In this document: piece by piece, positions 16,935 through 26,419 of the stretch
Layout: every line of letters begins with the position of its first letter
Numbering within the stretch: position 1 is the first letter of the stretch
From: Gammaproteobacteria bacterium
Lineage (GTDB): Bacteria; Pseudomonadota; Gammaproteobacteria; Steroidobacterales; GCA-2729495
Reading direction: 5' to 3'
Length of the DNA stretch: 48,500 bases
Assembly: GCA_021773815.1 (NCBI GenBank)
Contig: JAJFJS010000009.1
Span: 1-48,500, forward strand
Program-made: the position numbers and the translations under genes
Notes under the pieces: generated by a model
Database searches by the model: none
What the model was told of the DNA's origin: nothing
What the model saw: only the letters and a program-made list of their open reading frames with translations

Positions 16935-18119
16935 ATGTACAAGGTACTCACGCTGAACAATATCTCGATCGAGGGGCTCAGACGGCTTCCGCGGGACCTC
17001 TACGAAGTGGCTTCGGAAATCCAGAACCCGGACGGCATCCTGGTGCGATCCGCCAAGATGCACGATATGGAGATTCCGGATTCGGTCAAGGCAGTCGGCC
17101 GTGCCGGCGCAGGCGTCAATAATATTCCGATCGACGCGCTGGCGGTGCGTGGCATCCCGGTATTTAACGCGCCGGGCGCAAACGCCAACGCGGTCAAGGA
17201 ACTGGTCGTCGCCGGCATGTTGCTCGCCGCGCGCAACCTCTGTCCGGCGTGGCGCTATGTCGCAGAACTCGACGGTGACGGCGCAGAACTGAACAAACAG
17301 GTTGAGGCCGGCAAGAAGCAGTTCGTCGGCTATGAATTGCCCGGCCGAACGCTGGGCGTCCTCGGTCTCGGCGCCATCGGTGTGCAGGTGGCCAACACTG
17401 CGCTGTCGCTGGGCATGCGCGTCATCGGATTCGATCCGCAGATGACGGTGCAGCGCGCCTGGGAGTTGTCATCGGGAGTCGAGCAGGCCTATAGCCTGGA
17501 CGACCTGGTAAGCCGCTGTGACATGCTGACGCTGCACGTGCCGCTGGTCGAGACCACGCGGAACCTGATTAATGCGGAACGTATCGGCATGATGCCGCCC
17601 GGCTCGGTGATCCTGAATTTCTCCCGTGACGGAATCGTCGATGATGCGGCTGCCCTTGCGGCGCTGGATGCGGGGCATCTCGGCAACTACGTGACGGATT
17701 TTCCGACCCGGAGCCTGATCGGTCACGATCGCGTTATCGCGCTGCCGCACCTCGGGGCGTCGACCGGCGAGGCTGAATCGAATTGTGCCGTCATGGTCGC
17801 GGACAGCCTGCGCAATTTTCTCGAGCACGGGATCATCAAGAATTCGGTAAACTTCCCCGAAGCAGATATTCCGCGCACGGACGCCGTTCGACTGACGATT
17901 GCGAATGAGAACGTGCCGAACATGGTCGGCCAGATTTCGACCGTGCTCGGCGATGCGGGGCTCAATATCGAAGACCTGTTGAACAAGTCGCGCGGCGATC
18001 TCGCCTATACGATCGTCGACCTGGACGACGAGGTGCCGGCGGCGACGATTGCGAAACTGGAGGGCATTGCGGGCGTGCTCTGCGTTCGCAATCTTGGTCG
18101 TCCAAACGCGGCCGACTAG
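16935..18119 (+). CDS. serA: D-3-phosphoglycerate dehydrogenase, short ACT type
   Basis: 394 residues. First enzyme of serine synthesis, oxidising 3-phosphoglycerate with NAD. The Rossmann motif GLGAIG is at residues 144-149, substrate Arg R231 in NFSRDGIVDD, and catalytic His H272 in LPHLGAST. The Glu that completes the classic Arg-Glu-His set (DVFPTEP in E. coli) aligns with R259 in DFPTRS; this subfamily is variable there, so activity is not excluded. Residues from about 318 form an ACT domain (NVPNMVGQISTVLGDAGLNI), likely for serine feedback. It sits between serC and pheA, an addition relative to the Pseudomonas order. Confidence 0.94.
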   Translation: MYKVLTLNNISIEGLRRLPRDLYEVASEIQNPDGILVRSAKMHDMEIPDSVKAVGRAGAGVNNIPIDALAVRGIPVFNAPGANANAVKELVVAGMLLAARNLCPAWRYVAELDGDGAELNKQVEAGKKQFVGYELPGRTLGVLGLGAIGVQVANTALSLGMRVIGFDPQMTVQRAWELSSGVEQAYSLDDLVSRCDMLTLHVPLVETTRNLINAERIGMMPPGSVILNFSRDGIVDDAAALAALDAGHLGNYVTDFPTRSLIGHDRVIALPHLGASTGEAESNCAVMVADSLRNFLEHGIIKNSVNFPEADIPRTDAVRLTIANENVPNMVGQISTVLGDAGLNIEDLLNKSRGDLAYTIVDLDDEVPAATIAKLEGIAGVLCVRNLGRPNAAD

Positions 18120-18149
18120 TGCGACCCGGCGGCCCAAGGATCGAAACAG

Positions 18150-19262
18150 ATGGCAGGTGACGGAAAATCGACGGCGGACCCGGTGGATCTGTCCAAATTG
18201 CGCGCCAAAATCGATGCAACTGACGAGCAGATTCAGCAGTTGATCAACGAGCGTGCGGGCTATGCGCAGCAGGTTGCGGTCACAAAAAACTCCGATGACG
18301 GTGCCGTCGGTTTCTTTCGTCCCGAGAGAGAGGCGCAGGTGTTGCGTTCGGTCGTCGAGCGTAACCACGGGCCGCTCAGCGACGAGGAAATGGTTCGCCT
18401 GTTTCGCGAGATCATGTCTGCATGCCTGGCTCAGGAAGAGCCGCTGAAGATCGGCTACCTCGGGCCTGAAGGGACGTTCACGCAGACTGCCGTCTACAAG
18501 CATTTCGGACATTCCGTTCGGGCATTGCCGCTGGCGACGATCGACGAAGTGTTCCACGAGGTCGAGGCAGGATCGGCCGATTTCGGCGTCGTGCCGATCG
18601 AGAACTCGACCGCCGGTTCAGTGAATCACACGCTGGACAATTTCCTGGTGTCACCGCTGAAGATTTGCGGCGAGCTTGAATTGCGTATCCGCCAGCATCT
18701 GCTCGGTAACATGGATGGCCTTAACAAGATTGTCCGCATCTGCGCGCATCCGCAGTCGCTGGCGCAGTGTCGTGCCTGGCTCAAGGAATATCTCGACGGC
18801 ATCGAGCAGGTCGAAGTGGCTAGCAATGCAGAAGGTGCTCGGCGCGCCCGTGACGAGGTCGGCACCGCGGCGATCGCCGGCGACGCTGCCGTCGAGGTCT
18901 ACGGTCTCAACAAGCTGATCGCCGACATTGAGGACCGTCCCGACAACACGACGCGATTCCTCGTTATCGGTCGGGAGCTGTTCTCGTCGAGCGGTGATGA
19001 TCGTACTACCTTGCTCTTGTCTACCGCCGATACCGCCGACGCCGGTGCGCTGCACAAGCTGCTCGCACCGCTGTCTGAATACGGCATCAATATGACCCGT
19101 ATCGAGTCGCGTCCGTCCCGCCGTCGCAAATGGCACTACGTCTTTTTCATCGACATCGACGGGCATGTCGACGATGAGAACGTGGCGAAGGCGTTGATCG
19201 ACCTCGAAAAGAATGCCCAGCTGTTTCGCGTCCTCGGATCCTATCCGAAGGCGATCCTCTGA
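18150..19262 (+). CDS. pheA: Chorismate mutase / prephenate dehydratase (P-protein)
   Basis: 370 residues, bifunctional enzyme of phenylalanine synthesis. The AroQ chorismate mutase is at about residues 12-95 (LRAKIDATDEQIQQLINER). Prephenate dehydratase covers about 97-275 (IGYLGPEGTFTQTAV, then FGVVPIENSTAGSVNHTLD and the TRF motif in NTTRFLVIG). The ACT domain at about 285-365 contains GALHKLL and ESRPSRR, the phenylalanine-binding motifs, so feedback inhibition is expected. No leader-peptide attenuator is visible in the 30-nt gap after serA, which suggests cotranscription. Confidence 0.97.
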   Translation: MAGDGKSTADPVDLSKLRAKIDATDEQIQQLINERAGYAQQVAVTKNSDDGAVGFFRPEREAQVLRSVVERNHGPLSDEEMVRLFREIMSACLAQEEPLKIGYLGPEGTFTQTAVYKHFGHSVRALPLATIDEVFHEVEAGSADFGVVPIENSTAGSVNHTLDNFLVSPLKICGELELRIRQHLLGNMDGLNKIVRICAHPQSLAQCRAWLKEYLDGIEQVEVASNAEGARRARDEVGTAAIAGDAAVEVYGLNKLIADIEDRPDNTTRFLVIGRELFSSSGDDRTTLLLSTADTADAGALHKLLAPLSEYGINMTRIESRPSRRRKWHYVFFIDIDGHVDDENVAKALIDLEKNAQLFRVLGSYPKAIL

Positions 19263-19279
19263 TCGACCGGATCCGGCCC

Positions 19280-20422
19280 ATGGCCCGGCAGGTAAACTTC
19301 GAAAAACTGATAGTCCCCGGTGTGCGCGGTCTGCAGCCGTATGTGCCCGGCAAGCCGATCGAGGAAGTCGAACGCGAATACGGCATCAGCGACTCGATCA
19401 AGCTCGCCTCCAATGAGAATCCGCTGGGTCCGTCGCCGCGGGCGCTGGCGGCCATTCGTGACGGTCTCGACACGCTCGGGCAGTACCCTGACGGCAACGG
19501 GCACTATTTAAAAGAGGCGCTGGCGGCGCACCATCATACGCGGCCGGACGCCATCACGCTGGGTAACGGGTCGAATGAAATCCTGGTGCTGCTGGCCGAG
19601 GCTTTCCTTGGGCCCGGTGTCGCTGCGGTCTATGATCAGTATTCGTTCGTCGTGTATCGGTTGGCGGTGCAGGCGACGGGCGCGGAGGCGCGGGTTGCGC
19701 CGTCCCGTTCGGCGCAGCATGCGCAGCCGCTGGGGCACGATCTGGATGCCATGCGCAGCCTCGTCGATGCCGACACGCGCATTGTATTTATAGCCAATCC
19801 GAACAATCCGACCGGGACGTGGTGTGACGAAGATGAGCTACGGGCATTCGTGTCCGGCGTGCCGGCGGACACCATCGTGGTCGTCGATGAGGCCTATGCC
19901 GAATACGTCAGCGGGGACGGTTATCCCCGCGTCGCGGCCTGGCTTGATGAGTTTCCGAACCTGGTCGTCACGCGAACCTTTTCCAAGATCTACGGGCTGG
20001 CGGGATTGCGTATCGGCTACGCGATCAGCCATCCGGCTGTTGCGGAAATATTGAATCGCGTCAGGCAGCCGTTTAACGTCAACAGCCTTGCGCAACGTGC
20101 CGCGCTGGCGGCGCTGCAGGATACGGCGCATATCGACGAGTCCCGGAGCGTTAACGCACAGGGTCTGGGTTTCCTGTCTGCCGGCCTGGCGGACTTAGGT
20201 TTCCGGGTGCTCCCGTCGGTCGGTAATTTCGTGCTGGTCGATATGGGTACAGCGGCCGCGCCCTTCTGCGAGGCGCTGTTGCGCGTCGGTATCATCGTTC
20301 GGCCGGTCGCAAACTACGGCTTGCCCAATCATTTGCGCATTTCGGTCGGGCTGCCGGCGCAGAATCGCCGATTGCTCGACGCGCTGCGGGCGATTTACGG
20401 CGCTGAAAATTCGGCAGGCTGA
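19280..20422 (+). CDS. hisC: Histidinol-phosphate / aromatic aminotransferase
   Basis: 380 residues. Class I/II fold: KLASNENPLGPSP near the N-terminus, NPNNPTGTW, DEAYAEY, and the PLP lysine K236 in FSKIYGLAGLRIGY. The name follows sequence similarity to HisC. Placement between pheA and aroA, as in the Pseudomonas hisC2 arrangement, suggests that the physiological substrate may be an aromatic keto acid (arogenate, phenylpyruvate or hydroxyphenylpyruvate). The ATG at 19280 lies 17 nt after pheA. Confidence 0.93.
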   Translation: MARQVNFEKLIVPGVRGLQPYVPGKPIEEVEREYGISDSIKLASNENPLGPSPRALAAIRDGLDTLGQYPDGNGHYLKEALAAHHHTRPDAITLGNGSNEILVLLAEAFLGPGVAAVYDQYSFVVYRLAVQATGAEARVAPSRSAQHAQPLGHDLDAMRSLVDADTRIVFIANPNNPTGTWCDEDELRAFVSGVPADTIVVVDEAYAEYVSGDGYPRVAAWLDEFPNLVVTRTFSKIYGLAGLRIGYAISHPAVAEILNRVRQPFNVNSLAQRAALAALQDTAHIDESRSVNAQGLGFLSAGLADLGFRVLPSVGNFVLVDMGTAAAPFCEALLRVGIIVRPVANYGLPNHLRISVGLPAQNRRLLDALRAIYGAENSAG

Positions 20423-20430
20423 GCGAATAT

Positions 20431-21771
20431 ATGGACGACGGGCAACGGGCAGATGGGACAACGACGTGCCAGTCGCTGCGCGTCGAGCCGACCGCGCGTG
20501 TGGACGGGCGTATCCGGGTGCCGGGTGATAAATCGATTTCACATCGGGTGCTGATGTGCGGCGCCATCGCCGAGGGCACGACCCGCGCGCGCGGCTTTCT
20601 GCCGGGTGCCGATTGCCTCGCAACGATGGCCGCGTTGCGCGCGATGGGCGTGGACATCGCGCAGCCGGATGCGACGACCGTGTATATCACCGGTGTCGGT
20701 CTGCACGGACTGGCCGCACCGTCGGCGCCGCTGGACATGGGCAACTCGGGAACCGCGATGCGCCTGTTTGCCGGATTGCTGTCGGGACAGGCGTTCGATT
20801 CGGAACTGGTCGGTGATGCGTCGCTGATGCAGCGACCGATGGAACGGGTGGCGACGCCGTTGCGGGCGATGGGTGCCGAAATTTCTACGCAGGCGGGTCG
20901 TCCACCGATGCGCATTCGCGGGGGGCGGACCCTGACCGGGATCGATTATGCGATGCCGATGGCAAGCGCGCAGGTCAAGTCGGCGCTCCTGCTGGCTGGT
21001 CTGTATGCGAACGGCCCGGTCTATATTACTGAACCGGCGGTAACGCGAGACCATACCGAACGCATGCTGGCGCAGTTTGGCTGCCCGACGTGCCGTCGCG
21101 ATGGGCGCGTTGGCCTCGTGCCGGGTGATCGATTGACGGCGACCCGCATCGACGTGCCCGGCGACCTCTCGTCGGCCGCGTTCTTCCTGCTGGCCGGCAG
21201 TATTGCCGGTGCCGGTGAGATCGTGTTGGAGAACGTCGGGCTGAACCCGACCCGCACCGGCATTCTCGAAATTTTCCGCCGCATGGGCGCCGATATTCAG
21301 GTCACGCCCGCCACGGATGCCGGCGCCGAACCGGTGGGTACGATCGTCATTCGTCCGGCGCGCCTGCGCGGTATCCGCGTGCCGCCGGAACTGGTGCCGC
21401 TGGCTATCGATGAATTTCCGCTGGTGTTCGTGGCCGCCGCTCTCGCTGACGGTCAGACAGTGATTGCCGGCGCCGGTGAGCTGCGCCACAAGGAGAGCGA
21501 CCGTATCGGCGTGATGGCGGCCGGATTGCGGGCGCTGGGCATCGATGTCGAGGAACACGAAGACGGCGCGACGATTAACGGCGGTCGGTTGTCCGGCGGC
21601 GAGATCGACAGTGCGGGCGATCATCGGGTGGCGATGGCGTTTGCGATCGCCGCGGCCGCCGCGACGGGACCGGTCCGGATTCACGATACGGCAAACGTCG
21701 CAACGTCGTTCCCGGATTTTGTCGCGCAGGCCCGATCCATCGGCCTGCGACTGGAGGCGATGAATGACTGA
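20431..21771 (+). CDS. aroA: EPSP synthase (AroA)
   Basis: 446 residues. Makes 5-enolpyruvylshikimate-3-phosphate, the sixth shikimate step. Conserved motifs: RVPGDKSISHR (about residues 29-39), GNSGTAMRLFAG (about 108-119), RPMERVATPLRAMG, and DEFPLVFVAAALADG with the catalytic Asp. The Gly equivalent to E. coli Gly96 is retained, so no glyphosate-tolerance signature is visible at that site. There is no tyrA before it: hisC ends only 8 nt upstream, whereas Pseudomonas and Xanthomonas usually have tyrA, free or fused, at this spot. It overlaps cmk by 8 nt. Confidence 0.97.
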   Translation: MDDGQRADGTTTCQSLRVEPTARVDGRIRVPGDKSISHRVLMCGAIAEGTTRARGFLPGADCLATMAALRAMGVDIAQPDATTVYITGVGLHGLAAPSAPLDMGNSGTAMRLFAGLLSGQAFDSELVGDASLMQRPMERVATPLRAMGAEISTQAGRPPMRIRGGRTLTGIDYAMPMASAQVKSALLLAGLYANGPVYITEPAVTRDHTERMLAQFGCPTCRRDGRVGLVPGDRLTATRIDVPGDLSSAAFFLLAGSIAGAGEIVLENVGLNPTRTGILEIFRRMGADIQVTPATDAGAEPVGTIVIRPARLRGIRVPPELVPLAIDEFPLVFVAAALADGQTVIAGAGELRHKESDRIGVMAAGLRALGIDVEEHEDGATINGGRLSGGEIDSAGDHRVAMAFAIAAAAATGPVRIHDTANVATSFPDFVAQARSIGLRLEAMND

Positions 21772-22465
21772 GCCGGATGGCGGCGCGGTCCCGGTCATCG
21801 CGATCGACGGTCCGGGCGGTGCGGGCAAGGGAACGATTTGTCGCCGCGTTGCCGCAAGGCTCGGTTGGATCTTGCTGGACAGCGGCGCGCTGTATCGGTT
21901 GGTCGGACTCGACGCGTTGCGCAAGGGTGTCGATCTCGGCGACGAGCAGGGCCTGGCGGCGCTGGCGCGCAGCCTGGACGCTGTCTTCGTGCCCGGGCCG
22001 GACGAGGTCCACGCGCAGCTGGGTGGCGTCGATGTCACCGAGGTTATTCGCGCGGAGCCCGTGGGCCGGGCGGCTTCCCGGGTCGCGGCGATTCCGGCCG
22101 TGCGCGTGGCACTGATCGACCGGCAGCGCGCGTTTCGGCGCCTGCCGGGCCTTGTGGCCGACGGCCGGGACATGGGTTCGGTGGTCTTTACCGATTCGGC
22201 GCTGAAGATCTATTTGACCGCGAGTGCCGAAGAACGCGCTCGGAGGCGCTATAAGCAGTTGAAAGACAAGGGTATTGATGTTAGCCTCTCGGCGCTTTCC
22301 AGGGATATGGTCGATCGGGATCGTCGCGATGCCGAGCGTTCGGTTGCGCCGCTAAAAGTTTGTGACGACGCGCGGGTTCTCGATACGACGGCCATGACGA
22401 TCGATACGGTTGTCGCTACGGTGCTCGAATGGTCGCGAGAAGTGTTTCCTCAGGCCGGGGCGTGA
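21764..22465 (+). CDS. cmk: Cytidylate kinase
   Basis: 233 residues. Phosphorylates CMP and dCMP. Walker A is DGPGGAGKGT (residues 15-24, K22), followed by LDSGALYRLVGLDAL, the CMP-binding GRDMGSVVF and the lid ASAEERARRRYKQLKDKG. Length is normal for the bacterial long type. Start overlaps the aroA end by 8 nt. The aroA-cmk-rpsA-ihfB order is widespread in proteobacteria. Confidence 0.96.
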   Translation: MTEPDGGAVPVIAIDGPGGAGKGTICRRVAARLGWILLDSGALYRLVGLDALRKGVDLGDEQGLAALARSLDAVFVPGPDEVHAQLGGVDVTEVIRAEPVGRAASRVAAIPAVRVALIDRQRAFRRLPGLVADGRDMGSVVFTDSALKIYLTASAEERARRRYKQLKDKGIDVSLSALSRDMVDRDRRDAERSVAPLKVCDDARVLDTTAMTIDTVVATVLEWSREVFPQAGA

Positions 22466-22587
22466 CGAGAGGCGGCAAGGAAAGTGAGGGCCCGTTGTTC
22501 ACGGATGAATGACGGAGTTGTTTAACAGTATTCCGACCCGGTGTTGGAATGTCATCAACCAGGTCCGCCGCGAGGCGGGTGTTTAAA
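22466..22587 (+). promoter_or_regulatory. rpsA leader with hairpin before the start codon
   Basis: 122 nt between cmk and rpsA. A stem CCGCC/GGCGG closed by a GCGA loop lies at about 22566-22579, within 10 nt of the ATG, and covers the only purine-rich candidate ribosome-binding sequence (GAGG). E. coli rpsA also lacks a good Shine-Dalgarno and is autoregulated through leader hairpins by S1. A similar control here is inferred. Confidence 0.35.
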
Positions 22588-24276
22588 ATGTCAGAAAATT
22601 TTGCTGAATTATTCGAAGAAAGTCTTGCCAGTCAAAGAATTAAACCCGGCACTATCCTGTCCGGTTATGTAATCGAGATATCTTCCGAGGTCGTCATTGT
22701 CAGTGCCGGCCTCAAGTCAGAGGCGGTCATTCCCGCCAGTCAATTTCGAAACGACAGCGGCGAAATCGAGGTTTCGGTCGGCGATGTTGTTGAGGTCGCG
22801 CTGGATGCCGTCGAAGACGGATTCGGCGAGACGCGCCTGTCGCGGGAGCGCGCGAAACGTGCTCGCACCTGGCAGGATCTGGAAGACGCTTTCGAACACA
22901 GCAAAATCGTCAAGGGCATCATCAACGGGCGCGTCAAGGGCGGTTTCACGGTCGAGATCGATTTCGTTCGCGCATTCCTGCCGGGGTCGCTCGTCGATAT
23001 GCGGCCCGTTCGGGATCCGTCGTATCTCGAGGGTAAGGAACTCGAATTCAAGGTCATCAAGCTCGATCAGCGACGCAACAATGTCGTGGTCTCGCGGCGC
23101 GCGGTCGTAGAGCAGGAATACAGTGCCGAGCGTGAGCAACTGCTGGAGTCCCTGCAGGAAGGCGCCTCGGTCAAGGGCATCGTCAAGAATCTCACCGACT
23201 ACGGCGCATTTGTCGACCTGGGCGGTATCGACGGGTTGCTGCATATCACGGATATGGCGTGGAAGCGCGTCAAGCATCCGTCGGAAGTCGTCGCCGTCGG
23301 TGATGAAGTCGAGGTCAAGATTCTGCGCTTCGACAAAGAGAAATCCCGCGTATCGTTGGGCATGAAGCAACTCGGGTCCGATCCCTGGGAAGCGATTGCG
23401 CGGCGCTATCCGCAGAACACGCGACTGGTCGGCAAGGTCACGAACATCGCCGACTACGGTTGTTTTGTCGAGATAGAAGAGGGTGTCGAAGGCCTCGTCC
23501 ACGTTTCCGAGATGGACTGGACGAACAAGAACGTCAACCCGTCCAAGGTTGTCACGGTCGGCGAGGAAGTCGAGGTGATGGTTCTCGATATAGATGAGGA
23601 TCGCCGTCGTATCTCGCTTGGTGTCAAGCAGTGCGTGTCAAATCCGTGGGCTGAATTTTCCGCGGCATTCAACCGGAATGACCGGGTCACCGGTACGATC
23701 AAGTCGATTACCGATTTTGGTGTATTCATCGGCTTGCCGGGCGGTATCGACGGTCTCGTACATTTTTCCGATATCTCGTGGGAAATGCCGGGCGAAGATG
23801 CCGTTCGCAATTATAAGAAGGGCGACGAGGTCGAGTCGGTGATTCTGGCGATCGACCCGGAGCGCGAACGCATATCGCTGGGGATCAAGCAGCTCGATCA
23901 GGACCCGCTGTCGACATTTCTTGCCGAGCATCCGAAAGGCAGCATCGTCAAGGGAACGGTCACGGAGGTTGACGCGCGGGGAGCGCAGATCGAGCTCGAG
24001 GGCGGTATTGAGGGTCAGTTGCGCGCGAGCGAACTGGCGAGGGATCGAGTCGAAGACGCTCGAACGGTGTTGAAGGTCGGTGAGGAGGTCGAGGCCAAGT
24101 TTACGGGTCTGGACCGCAAGACGCGCATGATTTCGCTGTCGATCAAGGCGAAAGAGGCACACGATGAGGCGGCCGCCGTCGAAAGTTATAAATCGGACTC
24201 GGGTTCTACCGGGGGCGTCGGTACGACGCTTGGGGACCTGCTCAAGGAGCAGATTTCGGGCGGCTCGGATTCCTAG
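22588..24276 (+). CDS. rpsA: 30S ribosomal protein S1
   Basis: 562 residues (E. coli 557). Starts [16 protein letters not shown]; an upstream in-frame ATG at 22549 adds 13 residues without family support. Six S1 OB-fold repeats are visible through recurring blocks such as [20 protein letters not shown] and [10 protein letters not shown]. The first two bind the ribosome and the others bind mRNA. The first 30 codons are AT-rich, as often seen at starts of highly expressed genes. It lies between cmk and ihfB. Confidence 0.97.
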   Translation: MSENFAELFEESLASQRIKPGTILSGYVIEISSEVVIVSAGLKSEAVIPASQFRNDSGEIEVSVGDVVEVALDAVEDGFGETRLSRERAKRARTWQDLEDAFEHSKIVKGIINGRVKGGFTVEIDFVRAFLPGSLVDMRPVRDPSYLEGKELEFKVIKLDQRRNNVVVSRRAVVEQEYSAEREQLLESLQEGASVKGIVKNLTDYGAFVDLGGIDGLLHITDMAWKRVKHPSEVVAVGDEVEVKILRFDKEKSRVSLGMKQLGSDPWEAIARRYPQNTRLVGKVTNIADYGCFVEIEEGVEGLVHVSEMDWTNKNVNPSKVVTVGEEVEVMVLDIDEDRRRISLGVKQCVSNPWAEFSAAFNRNDRVTGTIKSITDFGVFIGLPGGIDGLVHFSDISWEMPGEDAVRNYKKGDEVESVILAIDPERERISLGIKQLDQDPLSTFLAEHPKGSIVKGTVTEVDARGAQIELEGGIEGQLRASELARDRVEDARTVLKVGEEVEAKFTGLDRKTRMISLSIKAKEAHDEAAAVESYKSDSGSTGGVGTTLGDLLKEQISGGSDS

Positions 24277-24369
24277 GGCGATTGGGTAGCCTGCGGCGCA
24301 GACGGCTGGAGCGCTGCATTTTTTCCGACATCGCCCGGAGAGACAAGTCGAACAGGGGGGATAAGTACG

Positions 24370-24678
24370 TTGGCACTTACAAAATCCGAGCTCATAGAGG
24401 TCATTGCGCGCAAGCAGAAGCATTTGCCGGCGAAAGACGTCGAATTGGCCGTTAAGCATCTGCTCGAATTGATGAGCGGTTCATTGGCATCCGGCGAGCG
24501 AATCGAGATTCGTGGTTTCGGCAGCTTCTCGTTGCACTACCGGCCGCCCCGGATGGGGCGTAATCCCAAAACCGGGGAGGCCGTCGCGTTGTCCGGGAAG
24601 TACGTGCCGCACTTCAAGCCCGGCAAGGATCTGCGGGAGCGCGTTAACGACAACCGCAATATACCGATTAAAAACTAG
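24370..24678 (+). CDS. ihfB: Integration host factor beta subunit
   Basis: 102 residues from a TTG start at 24370, preceded by a GGGGGGAT ribosome-binding sequence 8-9 nt upstream. IHF beta with IHF alpha bends DNA sharply. The core [15 protein letters not shown] and the tip GRNPKTGE are diagnostic, and [17 protein letters not shown] ends the fold. The start residue sequence ALTKSELIE aligns with E. coli TKSELIE. The alpha subunit is at 39182. An intrinsic terminator candidate follows. Confidence 0.97.
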   Translation: MALTKSELIEVIARKQKHLPAKDVELAVKHLLELMSGSLASGERIEIRGFGSFSLHYRPPRMGRNPKTGEAVALSGKYVPHFKPGKDLRERVNDNRNIPIKN

Positions 24679-24689
24679 CAGGCCGTGAA

Positions 24690-24743
24690 AATACGCCGGT
24701 ACCGTTCGAGTCGACAGACGACCGGCGGTCACGGCGTTTTTTT
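24690..24743 (+). terminator. Intrinsic terminator candidate after ihfB
   Basis: The segment from about 24690 pairs ACGCCG with CGGCGT just before a run of eight T, with an inner CGCCGGT/ACCGGCG pairing competing. It would end the rpsA-ihfB transcript and separate it from lapA. Confidence 0.5.
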
Positions 24744-24815
24744 TGTCTGCAGAATTTGTTCTACAATGAACGGCCGGCATCCCGTGTTCGGCTACCAGTA
24801 ATCGGTGGATTGCAT

Positions 24816-25112
24816 ATGCTGCGCAACATACTGTTTTTCCTGCTCGTTCTGACGGGGCTGCTGCTCGCGACCGCGTTTGCGGCCCTGAACCCCGGGTTGA
24901 TCGAACTCGATCTCGCGTTCTTCGAGACCGAGGTCCGCAAATCTCTGGCATTGACCGCGGCATTTGCCGCCGGCTGGATTTTCGGCCTGATTTGTGCCGG
25001 CATCCTGTTGCTCAGGTTTATTGGTGAGCGACGTCAGTTGCGCCGGTCGCTTGCTCTTGCCGAGGCCGAGGTCCGGACGTTGCGCAATATGCCGATACAC
25101 GATGCCGACTGA
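24816..25112 (+). CDS. lapA: LapA family inner-membrane protein
   Basis: 98 residues from the ATG at 24816. Two membrane helices are visible at about residues 4-24 (ILFFLLVLTGLLLATAFAAL) and 43-66, followed by a charged C-terminus (RFIGERRQLRRSLALAEAEV). LapA (YciS) works with LapB in controlling lipopolysaccharide synthesis through LpxC turnover. Its end overlaps the lapB start by 11 nt, indicating coupling. Confidence 0.88.
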   Translation: MLRNILFFLLVLTGLLLATAFAALNPGLIELDLAFFETEVRKSLALTAAFAAGWIFGLICAGILLLRFIGERRQLRRSLALAEAEVRTLRNMPIHDAD

Positions 25113-26301
25113 GTCCGCCTTTCTTCTCGCGGGATTACTGTTTATCGCCGCTGCTCTCGGGTATGTGTTTGCGAAGTTCGGTGATACGGACGACGAGGAC
25201 GTGTCGGCCGAGAAGCTCAATGCAGACTATATGAAGGGGTTGAACTACGTTCTGAATGAAGAGTCCGATCGGGCGGTCGAGGTCTTCACGCGGATGGCCG
25301 AGCTCGACGATGAGGCGCTGGAGACGCACTTTGCCCTGGGCAGCCTGTTTCGCAAACGCGGTGAGGTCGATCGTGCCATTCGAGTCCATCAGAACCTGAT
25401 TGCCCGTCCTACCCTGAGCCGTGCCCAGAAGGCTCAGGCCGAAGCTGCACTCGCGGAGGACTTCCTGAGCGCGGGATTGTTCGACCGGGCCGAGAGCATG
25501 TTCCTGACCTTATGCGATTCGCCGCAGTTTCGGCTGCGGGCGCTGGAGCGCCTGCGTCGGATCTATGAGGTGACCCGCGACTGGGAACGGGCCGTCGAAA
25601 TCAGCAGGGAGTACGACAAGCTGAAGGCCAAAAATTCCGGTGCGGGCGAGCCGACGGCGCATGTTGCACATTATTACTGTGAAATGGCCGAAGAAGCCTG
25701 GCGGCAGAAAGATACTCGCAAGGCGCAGGCGATGCTCAAGCAGGCCGAGTCGGTAAAGCGGCCGACGGTCCGCACGACGCTGGTGCGGGCCGATTTCCTG
25801 GATGATGCCGGCGAGCCCGGGGCGGCGATTCCGTTGTACCGTCAGGTGATCGAGGCTGCGCCGGATCTGCTGGTTGAGGTCCTGCCGCGCCTGGCGGCGA
25901 GTCATCGGGCTGCGGGCACACCGGACGAACTGAACGGCTACCTGCATACGTTGATTGAGCGGGACGAAGGCAGCGCGGCGGCGATCGCGATGTCCGTCGT
26001 GCGTGACCAGACGATCGAGAATCCGGAGGCCCTGAATGCACTTCAGCGTTTTCTGGGCAACGACCCGACGCTCAGTCGGCTCGTCGACGTCGATCGCATC
26101 GAGCGGGCAGACGAAGCCGAACGACGGTCGATCATCCACGAGATACGCCACGCACTCCGGGATATTGTCACGGTGAGACCGGCCTATTTCTGTCGCGAAT
26201 GCGGATATGCCTGCCTGGTCATGCAATGGCAGTGCCCGGGCTGCCACGCATGGGAGTCGATTCGTCCCGTCGTCAAAATTAATCTCGTCAGCGGTACCTG
26301 A
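25102..26301 (+). CDS. lapB: LapB (YciM), LPS assembly regulator
   Basis: 399 residues starting PTESAFLLAGLLF after Met. An N-terminal membrane helix (about residues 5-24) anchors cytoplasmic TPR repeats (about 40-350, e.g. LETHFALGSLFRKRGEVDRA). A C-terminal rubredoxin-like metal site uses C364, C367, C378 and C381. LapB adapts FtsH to degrade LpxC and thereby limits lipid A synthesis. Length and domain order match E. coli LapB (389). The start inside the end of lapA was chosen to include the membrane anchor; longer upstream frames overlap lapA. Confidence 0.95.
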   Translation: MPTESAFLLAGLLFIAAALGYVFAKFGDTDDEDVSAEKLNADYMKGLNYVLNEESDRAVEVFTRMAELDDEALETHFALGSLFRKRGEVDRAIRVHQNLIARPTLSRAQKAQAEAALAEDFLSAGLFDRAESMFLTLCDSPQFRLRALERLRRIYEVTRDWERAVEISREYDKLKAKNSGAGEPTAHVAHYYCEMAEEAWRQKDTRKAQAMLKQAESVKRPTVRTTLVRADFLDDAGEPGAAIPLYRQVIEAAPDLLVEVLPRLAASHRAAGTPDELNGYLHTLIERDEGSAAAIAMSVVRDQTIENPEALNALQRFLGNDPTLSRLVDVDRIERADEAERRSIIHEIRHALRDIVTVRPAYFCRECGYACLVMQWQCPGCHAWESIRPVVKINLVSGT

Positions 26302-26419
26302 CGTCGTCCGTTTCGAGACGTACCGGCCCGATTTGTCGCTTACGCGGGCGTTGACCGATTTCTACCATCCATGACTCCCGGCGTTTCGCCGGGCCTTAAC
26401 GACTTGCAAGGAGACTGTC

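Noticed and set aside
20539-22173. 544-residue minus-strand frame across aroA and cmk
   Set aside because: Typical high-GC shadow frame of two certain genes; composition Arg/Thr/Gln-rich with no domain.
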